Part shown: in pieces, positions 32,193-41,707 of the stretch | Layout of the letters: the number at the start of each line of letters is the position of its first letter | Numbering within the stretch: the first letter of the stretch is position 1 | NCBI RefSeq assembly: GCF_000828635.1 | Contig: NZ_AP012547.1 | Span: 1,550,001 to 1,614,000 of the forward strand | DNA from: Sulfuritalea hydrogenivorans sk43H | GTDB taxonomy: Bacteria; Pseudomonadota; Gammaproteobacteria; Burkholderiales; Rhodocyclaceae | Reading direction: 5' to 3' | DNA: 64,000 bases | Program-made: the position numbers and the translations under genes | Notes under the pieces: generated by a model | The model's input: only the letters and a program-made list of their open reading frames with translations | The model's database searches: none | Told to the model about the DNA's origin: nothing

Positions 32193-32269
32193 CGGGGTGT
32201 GGCGCAGCCCGGTAGCGCGCTTGCTTTGGGAGCAAGATGTCGAGAGTTCGAATCCCTCCACCCCGACCA
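32193..32269 (+). tRNA. tRNA-Pro (TGG)
   Basis: 77 bases with CGGGGTG acceptor arm pairing CACCCCG, anticodon loop TTTGGGA (anticodon TGG), T loop TTCGAAT and encoded ACCA end. Confidence 0.95.
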
Positions 32270-32336
32270 ATCAAAATCAAAGGGTTACAGAAATGTAGCC
32301 CTTTTTTTGTTCACTGTCCGTGAAGGGCTGCAGCGC

Positions 32337-32702
32337 CTAATCCTTTTTGCCGAGCATTGCCTTGAGATCGGCGAAAGGCGAATGCGTGGCCGCCGCTGCG
32401 CCGGATATGCCGGTTCCGGCATTGCCTGTGGCTTCCAGCTGGCGCTGGTGTTCGTTGTCGTGGCAGTAAAGGCACAGCAGTTCCCAATTGCTGCCATTGG
32501 GCGGGTTGTTGTTGTGGTTGTGATCGCGGTGATGCACCGTGAGTTCGCGCAGATTGGAACGCGTGAATTCACGGGCGCAGCGGCCGCAAATCCATGGGTA
32601 AATCTTCAGCGCCTGCTCGCGGTAGCCCTGGTCGCGAATCTCGGCGTCGCGACGCGCATCGGCGACGATGCGGTCGAGTTTTCCCGGAGCACCGGCTTTC
32701 AT
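32337..32702 (-). CDS. HNH nuclease family protein (YajD-like)
   Basis: The 121-residue protein has a compact HNH motif: CGRCAREF, then LTVHHRDHNHNNNP and a C-terminal WELLCLYCHDNEH, giving two CxxC zinc pairs and the His-Asn-His catalytic set. It matches the small YajD type, whose biological role is not established. The gene ends near the tRNA-Pro and lies 5 bases downstream of the next small gene. Confidence 0.8.
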   Translation of the reverse strand: MKAGAPGKLDRIVADARRDAEIRDQGYREQALKIYPWICGRCAREFTRSNLRELTVHHRDHNHNNNPPNGSNWELLCLYCHDNEHQRQLEATGNAGTGISGAAAATHSPFADLKAMLGKKD

Positions 32703-32707
32703 GCGCG

Positions 32708-32938
32708 CTATTTCTCCTGAAGGAGATTGTTCATCCGCTGCGCGCGACTTTTGGATTCAGCCTTGTTGATTTCCGACACCTGGCGGCCATAGGCCTCGCG
32801 CGCTTCCTGGCCTTGCTGCGTTGCCTCGATGCTGCGTATGCAGCGCCAGCGCTTTCCCGTTTTGGTGACGATCAGACGCATTTCGTTTCTGGGGTGATGC
32901 ATGCGGCAGTGATAGCAGTAAGTGGGTTCTGTTGCCAT
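32708..32938 (-). CDS. Small Cys/His-rich protein, 76 aa
   Basis: The protein opens with CYHCRMHHPRNEMRLI and later has a single cysteine in RWRCIRS, which resembles a zinc-ribbon half site, and continues as a charged helix. I do not recognise a family. It sits upstream of the HNH gene with a 5-base gap, so the two probably form a transcript. Confidence 0.6.
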   Translation of the reverse strand: MATEPTYCYHCRMHHPRNEMRLIVTKTGKRWRCIRSIEATQQGQEAREAYGRQVSEINKAESKSRAQRMNNLLQEK

Positions 32939-33164
32939 GGGAGTGGGCGGATATCCGGCGAAGACAACTGCAATTATGCTACGCCCAGCACGATTTTTTC
33001 GTCCTGTGCCGGCGCTTTGCGGATATTCGCGGCATTCCGTTCAATCGACATCCGTGGCCCCGGTTTCCTTGTAAACTTGCGCGGTTCGCTTGTGCAGGCC
33101 CTTATGTCGCGTCGTCACGAGGGATTCGATGATTTCGATGCAAGGATCTTGCTGTGCAACGCAT

Positions 33165-33241
33165 CCGCCCGTAGCTCATCTGGATAGAGCACCGGCCTTC
33201 TAAGCCGGGGGTAACAGGTTCGAGTCCTGTCGGGCGGACCA
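33165..33241 (+). tRNA. tRNA-Arg (TCT)
   Basis: 77 bases; acceptor CCGCCCG pairs CGGGCGG, anticodon loop CTTCTAA with anticodon TCT, T loop TTCGAGT, encoded CCA. Confidence 0.95.
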
Positions 33242-33340
33242 GTATTGCAGGGCTGCGCAGGAATTTGTTACGGAGACCCGTGCATTCAGCTTTTGAACCT
33301 CCGCATCAAGCGTGCGGACAATGCGGAGCAGGGATTACTG

Positions 33341-33802
33341 ATGAAAGCAACGCGATTCACCGGCATAGCGGATGCCAAGGCCAGGCTGGGACAGGAACTA
33401 GGTCTCAGCGACTGGATGCTGATCGACCAGGAACGCATCAATGCCTTTGCCGAAGTGACGGGCGATAGGCAATGGATCCATGTCGATGTCGAGCGGGCGA
33501 AGCGTGAGTCGCCGTTTGGCGCGCCGATCGCTCACGGCTACCTCACCCTGTCGTTGTTGGCCAAGTTTGCGAACGAATGCATTTCGGTCGATGGCATCAA
33601 GCTTGCCGTGAACTACGGCCTGAATCGCGTGCGCTTCGCCTCGCCGGTGAAAGCAGGCAGTCGTGTCCGTGCGAGGTTTGTGCTCGCGGAGGTGGACGAT
33701 ATCCCCGGCGGCGCACAACTGGTGTGGCAGGCGGTGATCGAGATCGAGGGCGGCGACAAGCCGGCGTGCGCGGCGGAGATGGTCACACGCTGGTATTTCT
33801 AG
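33341..33802 (+). CDS. MaoC-like dehydratase family protein
   Basis: The 153-residue hot-dog protein has the hydratase 2 motif FAEVTGDRQWIHVDVERA and the APIAHGYLTLSLL stretch. It is like the NodN/R-hydratase group that hydrates enoyl-CoA esters. ATG 33341 is chosen over the upstream frame that runs into tRNA-Arg. No pathway neighbour indicates its substrate. Confidence 0.83.
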   Translation: MKATRFTGIADAKARLGQELGLSDWMLIDQERINAFAEVTGDRQWIHVDVERAKRESPFGAPIAHGYLTLSLLAKFANECISVDGIKLAVNYGLNRVRFASPVKAGSRVRARFVLAEVDDIPGGAQLVWQAVIEIEGGDKPACAAEMVTRWYF

Positions 33803-33842
33803 GAAGCCCCGCGACTTGCTTGACGGCCAGGTTCATCGCATC

Positions 33843-34433
33843 ATGAGCGTTCCCACCTACATTTGCGTCACCCGCCATGGTGAGACCGACTGGAACATTG
33901 CCGGAATTCTGCAGGGCTGGACTGACGTTCCAATCAACGATCAGGGGCGGCGGCAAGCTTACGAACTGGTCGGCAGCTTCTCCCATTCGAAGTTCTCGAA
34001 GATTTATTCGAGCCCCCTGATCCGTTCGCTCGAAACCGCGGAAATCATCGCCCGTTCGCTTCGACTGGATCCTCCTGAATGTCATGAGGGATTGATGGAG
34101 CGGAATTTCGGCGTCATCCAGGGGATTCCCAAGTCGGAACTGGCGGAACTGAATCCGGTACTGTTGCAGCAGATTCTCAAGCGGAATCCGGCGACGGAAT
34201 TCGAGCAGGGCGAGTCGATGGATGAATTCGCCGATCGAGTGCTCGACGCCATCGTCAGCATCGCGCGGCCCAACGCCGGCAAGCGCATTCTGGCGGTTAC
34301 CCACGGCTGGGTCATGGATGTGATCACCCGGCACATTGCCAGCCGGCCGCGCAGCGCCATCCTCAACATGAAGCGCAGGAATGGCGAATGCCTGTGGCTG
34401 GAGGTTCGGGAGCAGTCGATTCGTCCCGTGTGA
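33843..34433 (+). CDS. Histidine phosphatase family protein
   Basis: The 196-residue protein has the catalytic TRHGETDWN motif at residues 9-17, YSSPLIRSLETAEI with the second arginine, and a C-terminal VTHGWVMD histidine. It is of the cobC/phosphoglycerate mutase-like type; the substrate is not identifiable. ATG 33843 preceded by no strong ribosome site; an upstream start in frame is possible. Confidence 0.82.
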   Translation: MSVPTYICVTRHGETDWNIAGILQGWTDVPINDQGRRQAYELVGSFSHSKFSKIYSSPLIRSLETAEIIARSLRLDPPECHEGLMERNFGVIQGIPKSELAELNPVLLQQILKRNPATEFEQGESMDEFADRVLDAIVSIARPNAGKRILAVTHGWVMDVITRHIASRPRSAILNMKRRNGECLWLEVREQSIRPV

Positions 34434-34453
34434 TGTGGATGAATGTGTGGGTA

Positions 34454-34481
34454 CAAAAACAAAACGCGCCGGAAGGCGCGT
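34454..34481 (-). terminator. Terminator for tRNA-Ser
   Basis: ACGCGCC, loop, GGCGCGT with a minus-strand T-rich tail (TTTTGTTTTTG). It is 15 bases past the tRNA 3' end. Confidence 0.8.
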
Positions 34482-34495
34482 CATTGCTGGGTGTC

Positions 34496-34586
34496 TGGCG
34501 GAGAGGGAGGGATTCGAACCCTCGTTAGGATATTATCCTAAACACGCTTTCCAGGCGTGCGACTTAAACCGCTCATCCACCTCTCC
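34496..34586 (-). tRNA. tRNA-Ser (GGA)
   Basis: 91 bases on the minus strand with a long variable arm (TTTAGGATAATATCCTAA), acceptor GGAGAGG/CCTCTCC, anticodon loop CTGGAAA (anticodon GGA) and encoded GCCA end. Confidence 0.95.
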
Positions 34587-34634
34587 GCAGATCTGCCGAT
34601 TGCTGCACTTCAGCAGGGCGCGAATTCTAACAGA

Positions 34635-35483
34635 TCATCCCTCGCTGTGCCGCAGCGAGAGATCGATGGCACGCACGTCCTTGGTCAGGCTGCCCACGGA
34701 AATCCGGTCGACGCCGGTTTCGGCAATGGCACGCACGGTTTCCAGGCGCACCCCTCCCGAGGCTTCGAGTTCGGCGCGCCCCGCGGTGAGGCCGACGGCT
34801 TGGCGCATCTGGGTCAGGTCCATGTTGTCGAGCAGGATCATGGTGGCTTCGGCATCCAGCGCTTCGGCGAGTTGCTCCAGGGTTTCCACTTCAATCTGGA
34901 TGAAGACGTCATTGCGGCCGATGGCTTTTGCCTGTGCCAGTGCGGCGGTGACGCCGCCGGCCGCCATGATGTGGTTTTCCTTGATCAGGATGCCGTCATA
35001 GAGGCCGAGGCGGTGGTTGTGGCCGCCGCCGCAGGTGACCGCATATTTCTGCGCCAGGCGCAGGCCGGGCAGGGTTTTGCGCGTGTCGACGATGCGGGTG
35101 CCGGTGCCGGCCACGGCATCGACATAGAGTCGCGTGACTGTCGCTGTGGCGGAGAGCAGTTGCAGGAAGTTGAGCGCGGCGCGCTCGGCGGTAAGCAGGG
35201 CGCGGGTGCTGGCTTCGATTTCGCACAGCGTCTGGCCGGCGGCAACCAGATCGCCATCGCGCGCATGCCAGCGGATGACCGTCAGCGGATCGAGGCGCCG
35301 GAAGCAGGAGTCGAACCAGGCGATGCCCGCGAGTACGGCATCTTCGCGACAGATCACGGTGCCTTGCGAACGGCGGGTGGCGGAGGTGAGCATGGCGGTC
35401 AGGTCACCACCACCGATATCCTCCATCAGGGCGGCGAGTACGTTGCGCTGGACCTCGGCGGCAAGCTGAAGGGGAAGTTCCAT
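34635..35483 (-). CDS. nadC: Nicotinate-nucleotide pyrophosphorylase (carboxylating)
   Basis: The 282-residue enzyme converts quinolinate and PRPP to nicotinate mononucleotide in NAD synthesis. Motifs include EDIGGGDLTA, RKTLPGLRLAQKYAV and GGGHNHRLGLYDGILIKENH (lysine and histidine PRPP contacts). Single gene, divergent from the next one by 50 bases. Confidence 0.94.
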   Translation of the reverse strand: MELPLQLAAEVQRNVLAALMEDIGGGDLTAMLTSATRRSQGTVICREDAVLAGIAWFDSCFRRLDPLTVIRWHARDGDLVAAGQTLCEIEASTRALLTAERAALNFLQLLSATATVTRLYVDAVAGTGTRIVDTRKTLPGLRLAQKYAVTCGGGHNHRLGLYDGILIKENHIMAAGGVTAALAQAKAIGRNDVFIQIEVETLEQLAEALDAEATMILLDNMDLTQMRQAVGLTAGRAELEASGGVRLETVRAIAETGVDRISVGSLTKDVRAIDLSLRHSEG

Positions 35484-35533
35484 GATATGTTGATGTCTGA
35501 AGTGTTGGCCCGATTGATTCTAGCACTGGAGGT

Positions 35534-37024
35534 ATGACCCTCATGCTCGGCGTGTTCTCCGTCAGTCTCGGTGTCCTGCTTGCGCTTACCCTTGCCCTCG
35601 TGATCGTCTATTTCTACCTCAAGGACATCACCCAGAAGAAGCATTCGATTCTGCGAAACTACCCGCTGATAGGGCGTTTCCGCTACTTCTTCGAGCAACT
35701 CGGCGAGTATTTCCGGCAGTACTTTTTCCTCGGCGATCGCGACGAGCGTCCCTTCAATCGATCGACGCGTTCCTGGGTCTATCGCATGGCGAAGAACGAG
35801 GGTGGTGTGCTGGGATTCGGCTCGACCTACAACCTTCACGAATCGGGCGCGCTGATTTTCGTCAATGCGCCGTTTTCGGTCCTGGAGGATGACCGCTTGC
35901 CGACGCCGCCACTGCCGATCGGCGATGGCTTCTGTGCGAAGCCCTTCATTGCGCGATCGATCGTCAATATCAGCGGCATGAGTTTCGGCGCCATCTCCAA
36001 GCCGGCGGTGCAGTCGCTCTCGCACGGCGCGGCCAAGGCGGGCTGCTGGATCGATACCGGCGAGGGCGGCCTGTCGCCCTACCATCTGGAAGGCGGCTGC
36101 GACGTGATCATGCAGATCGGCACGGCGAAGTATGGCGTGCGCGATGAACAGGGGCGTTTGTCGGACGCGAAGCTGCGCGAGATCGCCGCGCATGAGTCGG
36201 TGCGCGCCTTCGAGATCAAGCTGTCGCAGGGCGCCAAACCGGGCAAGGGCGGCGTGCTGCCGGGCGGCAAGGTGACGGCGGAGATTGCCCGCATTCGCGG
36301 CATTCCGGAGGGCATGGATTCGCTTTCGCCCAATCGGCATCCCGAGATCACCAACATGGACCAGCTGCTCGACATGGTGTTGCGCGTGCGCGAAGTGACC
36401 GGCAAGCCGGTTGGCCTCAAGACGGCCATCGGCGGCTGGCAGTTCATGAACCTGCTGACCGAAGCGGTGGCGCGGCGCGGCATTGCCGACGCGCCGGATT
36501 TTATTGCGGTGGATGGCGGCGAGGGCGGCTCGGGCGCGGCGCCGCAGGCACTGGCCGATCACATGTCGCTGTCGATCGAGGAAGCGCTGCCGCGCGTGGT
36601 TGATGCGCTGGTCGAGGCCGGCATCAAGGATCGGGTCAAGGTCATGGCGGCGGGACAGCTGGTGACGTCGGCTCGTGCCGCCTGGGCGCTGGCCTGCGGC
36701 GCCGATTTCGTGAACAGCGCGCGCGGCTTCATGTTCGCGCTGGGCTGCATCCAGGCCCTGCGCTGCCACACCAATACCTGCCCGACGGGGATCACGACGC
36801 ACAATCCACGCTTGCAGCGCGGCCTAGTGGTGGAAGAAAAATTCGAACGGGTGGCGAACTACTGCCTGAACATGAACAAGGAAATCGACATGATCGCGCA
36901 CAGCTGCGGCCTGCGCCACGCCCGCGAGTTTCGCCGCGAGCATGTGCGCATCGTGCAGGCCGATGGCCGCAGCACGGCGCTCAACATGCTGTATCCCTAT
37001 CCTTTGCAGCGGATGCCTGCTTGA
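35534..37024 (+). CDS. FMN-binding glutamate-synthase-like membrane protein
   Basis: The 496-residue protein has an N-terminal membrane anchor (residues 7-28) and a glutamate synthase central/FMN domain: ISGMSFGAISKPAV, DTGEGGLSPYH, a KPGKGGVLPGGKV loop, and DGGEGGSGAAP. A cysteine cluster (CIQALRCHTNTCP) matches the Fe-S site of the family. It lacks the glutaminase and FAD subunit domains of true GOGAT, so it is likely an oxidoreductase or archaeal-type GltB relative of unknown reaction. GGAGG precedes ATG. Its end overlaps the convergent DMT gene by 44 bases. Confidence 0.82.
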   Translation: MTLMLGVFSVSLGVLLALTLALVIVYFYLKDITQKKHSILRNYPLIGRFRYFFEQLGEYFRQYFFLGDRDERPFNRSTRSWVYRMAKNEGGVLGFGSTYNLHESGALIFVNAPFSVLEDDRLPTPPLPIGDGFCAKPFIARSIVNISGMSFGAISKPAVQSLSHGAAKAGCWIDTGEGGLSPYHLEGGCDVIMQIGTAKYGVRDEQGRLSDAKLREIAAHESVRAFEIKLSQGAKPGKGGVLPGGKVTAEIARIRGIPEGMDSLSPNRHPEITNMDQLLDMVLRVREVTGKPVGLKTAIGGWQFMNLLTEAVARRGIADAPDFIAVDGGEGGSGAAPQALADHMSLSIEEALPRVVDALVEAGIKDRVKVMAAGQLVTSARAAWALACGADFVNSARGFMFALGCIQALRCHTNTCPTGITTHNPRLQRGLVVEEKFERVANYCLNMNKEIDMIAHSCGLRHAREFRREHVRIVQADGRSTALNMLYPYPLQRMPA

Positions 37025-37886
37025 GTCTTTCGGAAAGCGCGATCGACAGGCTGCTGCCGGCAATCACCGCCATGCCGGCGATCGAGAGCAGATCGGGCAG
37101 GTGGTCGTAGAACATCCAGCCGAGCAGCATCGCCCAGATCAGCTGGGCATAGAGGAAGGGCGAGAGAAAGGAGGCCGCGGCATAACGGAAGGCGCGGGTC
37201 AGCATCAGATGGCCGGTGCCGCCATAGATGCCGAGCGAGGCAATCAGCGCCGCGTCGATCCAGCCGGGCGTCGGGCCGCCCCAGTAGAGAGGGGCCGCCA
37301 GCGTCATCGATACGGTGCCCACCAGGGCGGTATAGAACAGCATGGTGACGGTGTTCTCGGTCGGCGACAACTGCCGCGTCTGGATCTGGTAGATCGCATA
37401 GCAGGCGGCTGCCAGCGTCATCCAGAAGATGCCCTGCAGGCTCAGCGCACCGCCGGGCCGGGCGATCAGCAGGGCACCGACAAACCCGGCGACGACCGCC
37501 AGCCAGTGGCCGCCGGTGATCGATTCCTTGAGCAGCCAGTGCGACAGGATCACCACCACCAACGGCGTGACGAAGAGGAAGGCGGTGCTTTCGGCCAGCG
37601 GCATCATGGAAAAGCCCGCCATCGAAAAGCCCGTGGTGCCGACCAGCATCAGCGCGCGAGCGACCTGGGCCTTGGGCCGCGCGGTGGCGATCAACTGCAG
37701 GCGCATCGATGGCGCCAGGAAGATCAGCATCATCAGGCAGTGAAAAGTATAGCGGCCCCACACCAGCATCGGTACCGGATAGGTCTGCGAGAGATGCTTC
37801 GAGGTGGCGTCGAGCGCGGCAAAACACAGCGTCGCGCCGAGCATCAGCAGTACGGCAAAGCCGACCTTGCGGCGGGCTTCAGGCAT
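36981..37886 (-). CDS. DMT/EamA-family transporter
   Basis: The 301-residue protein shows ten hydrophobic helices and the two EamA halves (first with LDATSKHLSQTYPVPMLVWG, second from about 150 with YQIQTRQLS and YGGTGHLMLTRAFRYA). It probably exports or imports a small metabolite; the substrate is not predictable. It starts 8 bases inside nnr's end, so both are co-transcribed on the minus strand. Confidence 0.85.
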   Translation of the reverse strand: MPEARRKVGFAVLLMLGATLCFAALDATSKHLSQTYPVPMLVWGRYTFHCLMMLIFLAPSMRLQLIATARPKAQVARALMLVGTTGFSMAGFSMMPLAESTAFLFVTPLVVVILSHWLLKESITGGHWLAVVAGFVGALLIARPGGALSLQGIFWMTLAAACYAIYQIQTRQLSPTENTVTMLFYTALVGTVSMTLAAPLYWGGPTPGWIDAALIASLGIYGGTGHLMLTRAFRYAAASFLSPFLYAQLIWAMLLGWMFYDHLPDLLSIAGMAVIAGSSLSIALSERLKQASAAKDRDTAC

Positions 37887-39267
37887 TCTCTGCGATCAGG
37901 CGGTTCAGCCGTGTGCGTGCGATGGGGATCAGTTCGCCGGCGGCGATGCCGATGGGGCCGGTGCCGGCTGCCACCAGTGCGTCGGCGGCCGCGCCATGCA
38001 GATGAACGGCGCCGCACAAGGCGGTATCTGCCGGCCAGCCCTGCGCCAGCAACGCACCGATGACGCCGGAAAGCACATCGCCGCTGCCACCCGAGGCCAG
38101 CCCCGGATTGCCGCTGGCGTTGATGCGCCAGCGGCCGTCGGGATGGGCGATCACGGTGCCACAGCCCTTGAGCGCAACATGGGCCTTGAAGCGCTGTGCG
38201 AGTTGCAGCGCGGTGCCGACGCGGTCGGCTTGTACTGCTTCGGTGGTGGTGGCCATCAATCGGGCGGCTTCGGCCGGGTGTGGCGTCATCACTGTCGATG
38301 CAGTGCGGCGCGCGATGTTCGCTGCCAGCACCGGATGGGCGGCGAGCAGATTCAAGGCATCGGCGTCGAGCAGTATTGGAAAGTCGGCGCTGGCGGTACG
38401 GCGAAGAATCTCCAGTGCGGCGGCGGATGCGCCGAGGCCGGGGCCGACGACGACTGTTGTAGCCTGCGCCAGCGCATCGTCAGGCGTACGCAGCATCAGT
38501 TCGGCTTGCAGCGGATCGACGGCGAGCGGCTCCAGCAGGCCGATGAACACCCGGCCGGCACCAAGCATGAGGCCGGCGCGACCGGCCAGCAGCGCTGCGC
38601 CGGTCATGCCTGCGGCACCGCCGATGATCGCCAGCGAACCGTAGCTGCCCTTGTGGCTGTTGCGCGCCCTGGGTTTCAGGCAGGCGCGGAAGTGGTCGGT
38701 GGTGAGCAGGGCGCCGGGCAGCTGGTCGAGGCGCAGCCCGAGATCGACGACACTGATCGCGCCGCAATGATCGGGGCCGTCGAGCGTGTAAAGCCCCGGT
38801 TTGCCGCCGATGAAGCTGATCGTATGCGTGGCGCGCACGGCGGCGCCGAGCACGCGCCCGGTGTCGCCATCGAGGCCACTGGGAATGTCCAGCGCCAGTA
38901 CCGGGCCGCGAAAGGCGTTGATGCGTGCAATCAAGTCGGCATGGCCTCCAGCGATGGGCCGCGTGAGGCCGATGCCGAACAGGCCGTCCACCACCAGGCC
39001 ATAGTTGCCTTTGGGCACGTCGTCGCCGGGGCCGACGACGATCACGGCGATGCCCTGTTGCTTGAGCACGCGCGCCATGACCCGCGCATCGCCGCCGTTG
39101 TTGCCGGGGCCGGCGAACACCAGCACCGGGGCGCGGCTATCCTTCAGCAGCTTCCTGGCGAGAGCGGCGGCAGCGCGGCCGGCACGTTCCATCAAGGGTG
39201 GCGTGGCGGAGGCGTGGCGCGCTTCGAGGGCACGCAATTCAGCGGTACGCAGCAGGGGGTGGATCAT
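37879..39267 (-). CDS. nnr: Bifunctional NAD(P)H-hydrate epimerase / ADP-dependent dehydratase
   Basis: The 462-residue repair enzyme restores damaged NAD(P)H hydrates. The N-terminal YjeF-N epimerase shows VFAGPGNNGGDARVMAR; the C-terminal YjeF-C kinase-like domain shows HKGSYGSLAIIGGA and the GSGDVLSG ATP/ADP motif. Copy 7 of the dispersed repeat encodes RRTASADF in the dehydratase half before DADALNLL. Confidence 0.92.
   Translation of the reverse strand: MIHPLLRTAELRALEARHASATPPLMERAGRAAAALARKLLKDSRAPVLVFAGPGNNGGDARVMARVLKQQGIAVIVVGPGDDVPKGNYGLVVDGLFGIGLTRPIAGGHADLIARINAFRGPVLALDIPSGLDGDTGRVLGAAVRATHTISFIGGKPGLYTLDGPDHCGAISVVDLGLRLDQLPGALLTTDHFRACLKPRARNSHKGSYGSLAIIGGAAGMTGAALLAGRAGLMLGAGRVFIGLLEPLAVDPLQAELMLRTPDDALAQATTVVVGPGLGASAAALEILRRTASADFPILLDADALNLLAAHPVLAANIARRTASTVMTPHPAEAARLMATTTEAVQADRVGTALQLAQRFKAHVALKGCGTVIAHPDGRWRINASGNPGLASGGSGDVLSGVIGALLAQGWPADTALCGAVHLHGAAADALVAAGTGPIGIAAGELIPIARTRLNRLIAENA
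38383..38403 (+). repeat. 21-bp dispersed repeat, copy 7 (inside nnr)
   Basis: Exact consensus. On the coding strand it makes RRTASAD in a surface loop preceding PILLDADALN. Confidence 0.88.
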
Positions 39268-39370
39268 GACGTGATTGTAACCGCGCTCATCGGTCTTTCG
39301 CGCTCAACGCCGTGGCGGCGCGGGGTATGATTCCAGCCGCCGCGGATTCCGCCAGCGAGGAGAAATTTTC

Positions 39371-40315
39371 ATGAGAATCGCCAACAACGTCGCCGAACTG
39401 ATCGGCAATACCCCCCTGGTTCGCCTCAACCGGCTGAATGCCGGCAAAGGGTTTGAAAATGCGGTGACCATCGCGCTGAAGCTGGAATTCTTCAACCCCG
39501 CGCACAGCGTCAAGGACCGCATCGCCGTGGCCATGCTCGATGCGGCCGAAAAGGCAGGCCAGCTCAAGCCCGACAGCATCATCCTCGAACCGACCTCGGG
39601 CAACACCGGCATCGGGCTGGCCATGGTCGCCGCCGCGCGCGGCTACAAGTCGGCCTTCGTCATGCCGGAGACCATGAGCCGCGAGCGCAAGCTGATGCTC
39701 AAGGCCTATGGCGCCGAATTGTTCCTGACGCCGGGGCCGGAGGGCATGCCGGGCGCCATCAGGAAGGCCAATGAACTGGCGGCGGCCGATTCGCGCTACT
39801 TCATCCCGCAGCAGTTCGAGAATCCGGCCAATCCCGAAATCCATCGCAACACCACGGCCGAGGAAATCTGGCACGACACCGACGGCAAGGTCGATATCTT
39901 CGTCTCAGGCATCGGCACCGGCGGCACCATCACCGGCGTCGGCGAGGTGCTCAAACAACGCAAACCCGGCGTGCAGATCATCGCCGTCGAACCCGATGCC
40001 AGCCCGGTGCTGTCGGGCGGCGCACGAGGTCCGCATCCTATCCAGGGCATCGGCGCCGGCTTCGTGCCGGAGATACTCAACACCAAAATCTACGACGAGG
40101 TGGTCCGCGTAAAGAACGACGATGCGCTGAACACCGCACGCAGCCTGGCGACGACCGAGGGCCTGCTGGTCGGCATCTCGTCGGGCGCGGCGGTCTGGGC
40201 GGCGCTGGAAGTGGCGAAGCGGCCGGAGAACAAGGGGAAGCTGGTGGTGGTGATCATTCCGTCCTTCGGCGAACGTTACTTGTCGACGGTGCTCTACCAG
40301 CACCTGGAGGTGTAG
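39371..40315 (+). CDS. cysK: Cysteine synthase A
   Basis: The 314-residue PLP enzyme joins O-acetylserine and sulfide. PLP lysine K48 in NPAHSVKDR, the [11 protein letters not shown] loop and [12 protein letters not shown] phosphate loop are clear. SVKDR and the length favour CysK over CysM. A GAGGAG precedes the ATG. The next 150 bases hold a dispersed repeat copy and no clear gene. Confidence 0.92.
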   Translation: MRIANNVAELIGNTPLVRLNRLNAGKGFENAVTIALKLEFFNPAHSVKDRIAVAMLDAAEKAGQLKPDSIILEPTSGNTGIGLAMVAAARGYKSAFVMPETMSRERKLMLKAYGAELFLTPGPEGMPGAIRKANELAAADSRYFIPQQFENPANPEIHRNTTAEEIWHDTDGKVDIFVSGIGTGGTITGVGEVLKQRKPGVQIIAVEPDASPVLSGGARGPHPIQGIGAGFVPEILNTKIYDEVVRVKNDDALNTARSLATTEGLLVGISSGAAVWAALEVAKRPENKGKLVVVIIPSFGERYLSTVLYQHLEV

Positions 40316-40337
40316 ATGGGTGTCGGCTGGCTCAGAT

Positions 40338-40358
40338 CGCCGTGCCGCCAGCGCCGAC
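40338..40358 (-). repeat. 21-bp dispersed repeat, copy 8 (intergenic)
   Basis: CGCCGTGCCGCCAGCGCCGAC on the plus strand between cysK and dinB, which converge. The similarity may extend into the following CTCTCGATTCGAAGC, partly shared with the N-terminal coding regions of uvrC (51.27 kb) and scpA. Confidence 0.85.
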
Positions 40359-40468
40359 TCTCGATTCGAAGCCGCGGGGCGTAACAGCCCGTCCGGTAGA
40401 TCAGGCCGATGAACGGGTAGCCTTCGGGATGGAAGGAGCGCATCGCCAATACCTTGCTGTGGTCAAGG

Positions 40469-41620
40469 TCACAGCGGCAGTTCGCCCTGCGGCGATTCCA
40501 CCGCCTCCTGCGACGCGCTGTCGGGCGACAAGGCACTGGCGCGCACGCCAAGCAGGCGCAGCTTCTTTTCCAGCGGCACGCGGCGCAGGCACTCCCCGGC
40601 GGCGCGGCGGATGACGACCGGGTCGGCGGTGGGTTCGGGCAGCGTCAGGTCGCGCGTCATGATGCGGAAGTCCTCGAAGCGCAGCTTGATGCCGATGGTG
40701 CGGCCGAGATAGCCCTTGCGCCGGAGATCGTTCGCGACGCCGGTGCACAGCCTGGTGAATATTTCCGACAAGAGGGCGCGGTCGCGGCGCGCGTGGAGGT
40801 CGCGCTCGAAGGTGGTTTCGCGGCTGATCGATTTCGGTTCGGAATATGTCACCACGGGCCGCTCGTCGATGCCGTGCGCCGCCTGGTGCAGCCACTCGGC
40901 GTAGCTGCGGCCGAAGTGTTCCTGCAGCAGCGCCGGTTCGGCGTCGGCCAACTGGCCGATGGTGGCGATGCCCAGAGCGGCGAGCTTTTCGCCGGCCTTG
41001 GGCCCGATGCCGTTGATCTTGCGCACCGGCAGCGGCCAGATGCGCCGCGCAATGTCGCCCTCGTCCAGCAGCGTGATGCCATCGGGTTTTTCCAGGTCGG
41101 AACATATCTTCGACAGCAGCTTGTTGGGGCTGATGCCGATCGAGCAGGAGAGCCCGGTGGCGTCCTTCACCGCCTGTTTGATGCGGCGCGCGAGGGTCGG
41201 TGTGTCGTCGGGCAGATTCGTGAGATCGATGTAGATTTCATCGATGCCGCGATCCTCGACCTGCGGCGTGATGGCCCTGACGGCGGCCTTGAACAGGCGC
41301 GAGTAGTGCCGATAGGCGTCGAAGTCGACCGGCAGCAGGATGGCCTCCGGCGCCAGCTTCGCGGCCTTCATCACGCCCATCGCGGAGAACACGCCCAGCG
41401 CCCGCGCCTCGTAGGTGGAAGTGGTGATGACGCCGCGGCCGACGTAATCGCGCAGCCGGGCAAAGCGCCGGCTGCCGTCGGTCAGCAATTCGGGCTGGTG
41501 GATGCCGCGTCCGCCGATCACTACCGGCAGACCGCGCAATTCCGGGTAGCGCAGCAGTTCGACCGACGCATAGAAGGCGTCCATGTCCAGATGCGCGATG
41601 CGGCGAGGGAGCGTAGGCAT
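40469..41620 (-). CDS. dinB: DNA polymerase IV
   Basis: The 383-residue Y-family polymerase copies past damaged bases. It has HLDMDAFYASVE (first catalytic acid), EIYIDLTN in GIDEIYID and a helix-hairpin-helix GIGPKAGEKL. The ATG at 41620 (MPTLPRRIAHLDMDAF) is preferred over the TTG at 41641. It ends in ELPL, so a beta-clamp-binding tail is likely. Confidence 0.92.
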   Translation of the reverse strand: MPTLPRRIAHLDMDAFYASVELLRYPELRGLPVVIGGRGIHQPELLTDGSRRFARLRDYVGRGVITTSTYEARALGVFSAMGVMKAAKLAPEAILLPVDFDAYRHYSRLFKAAVRAITPQVEDRGIDEIYIDLTNLPDDTPTLARRIKQAVKDATGLSCSIGISPNKLLSKICSDLEKPDGITLLDEGDIARRIWPLPVRKINGIGPKAGEKLAALGIATIGQLADAEPALLQEHFGRSYAEWLHQAAHGIDERPVVTYSEPKSISRETTFERDLHARRDRALLSEIFTRLCTGVANDLRRKGYLGRTIGIKLRFEDFRIMTRDLTLPEPTADPVVIRRAAGECLRRVPLEKKLRLLGVRASALSPDSASQEAVESPQGELPL

Positions 41621-41707
41621 GACGCTGCGACGATACCGCAAAAGCGGAGTTGACTCGCCGGGACCGGGTTTGGGCTAGGATTGCCAATCCGACACAAAGG
41701 TTTTGCC

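Noticed and set aside
35426..36802. Long minus-strand open frame opposite the glutamate-synthase-like gene
   Set aside because: The plus-strand gene has clear FMN and Fe-S motifs and a ribosome site; the minus-strand frame is His/Arg-rich and without any motif.
40294..40443. 49-residue minus-strand frame between cysK and dinB
   Set aside because: It overlaps cysK, includes the dispersed repeat and has only a weak ribosome site. It may be a remnant but I cannot support it as a gene.
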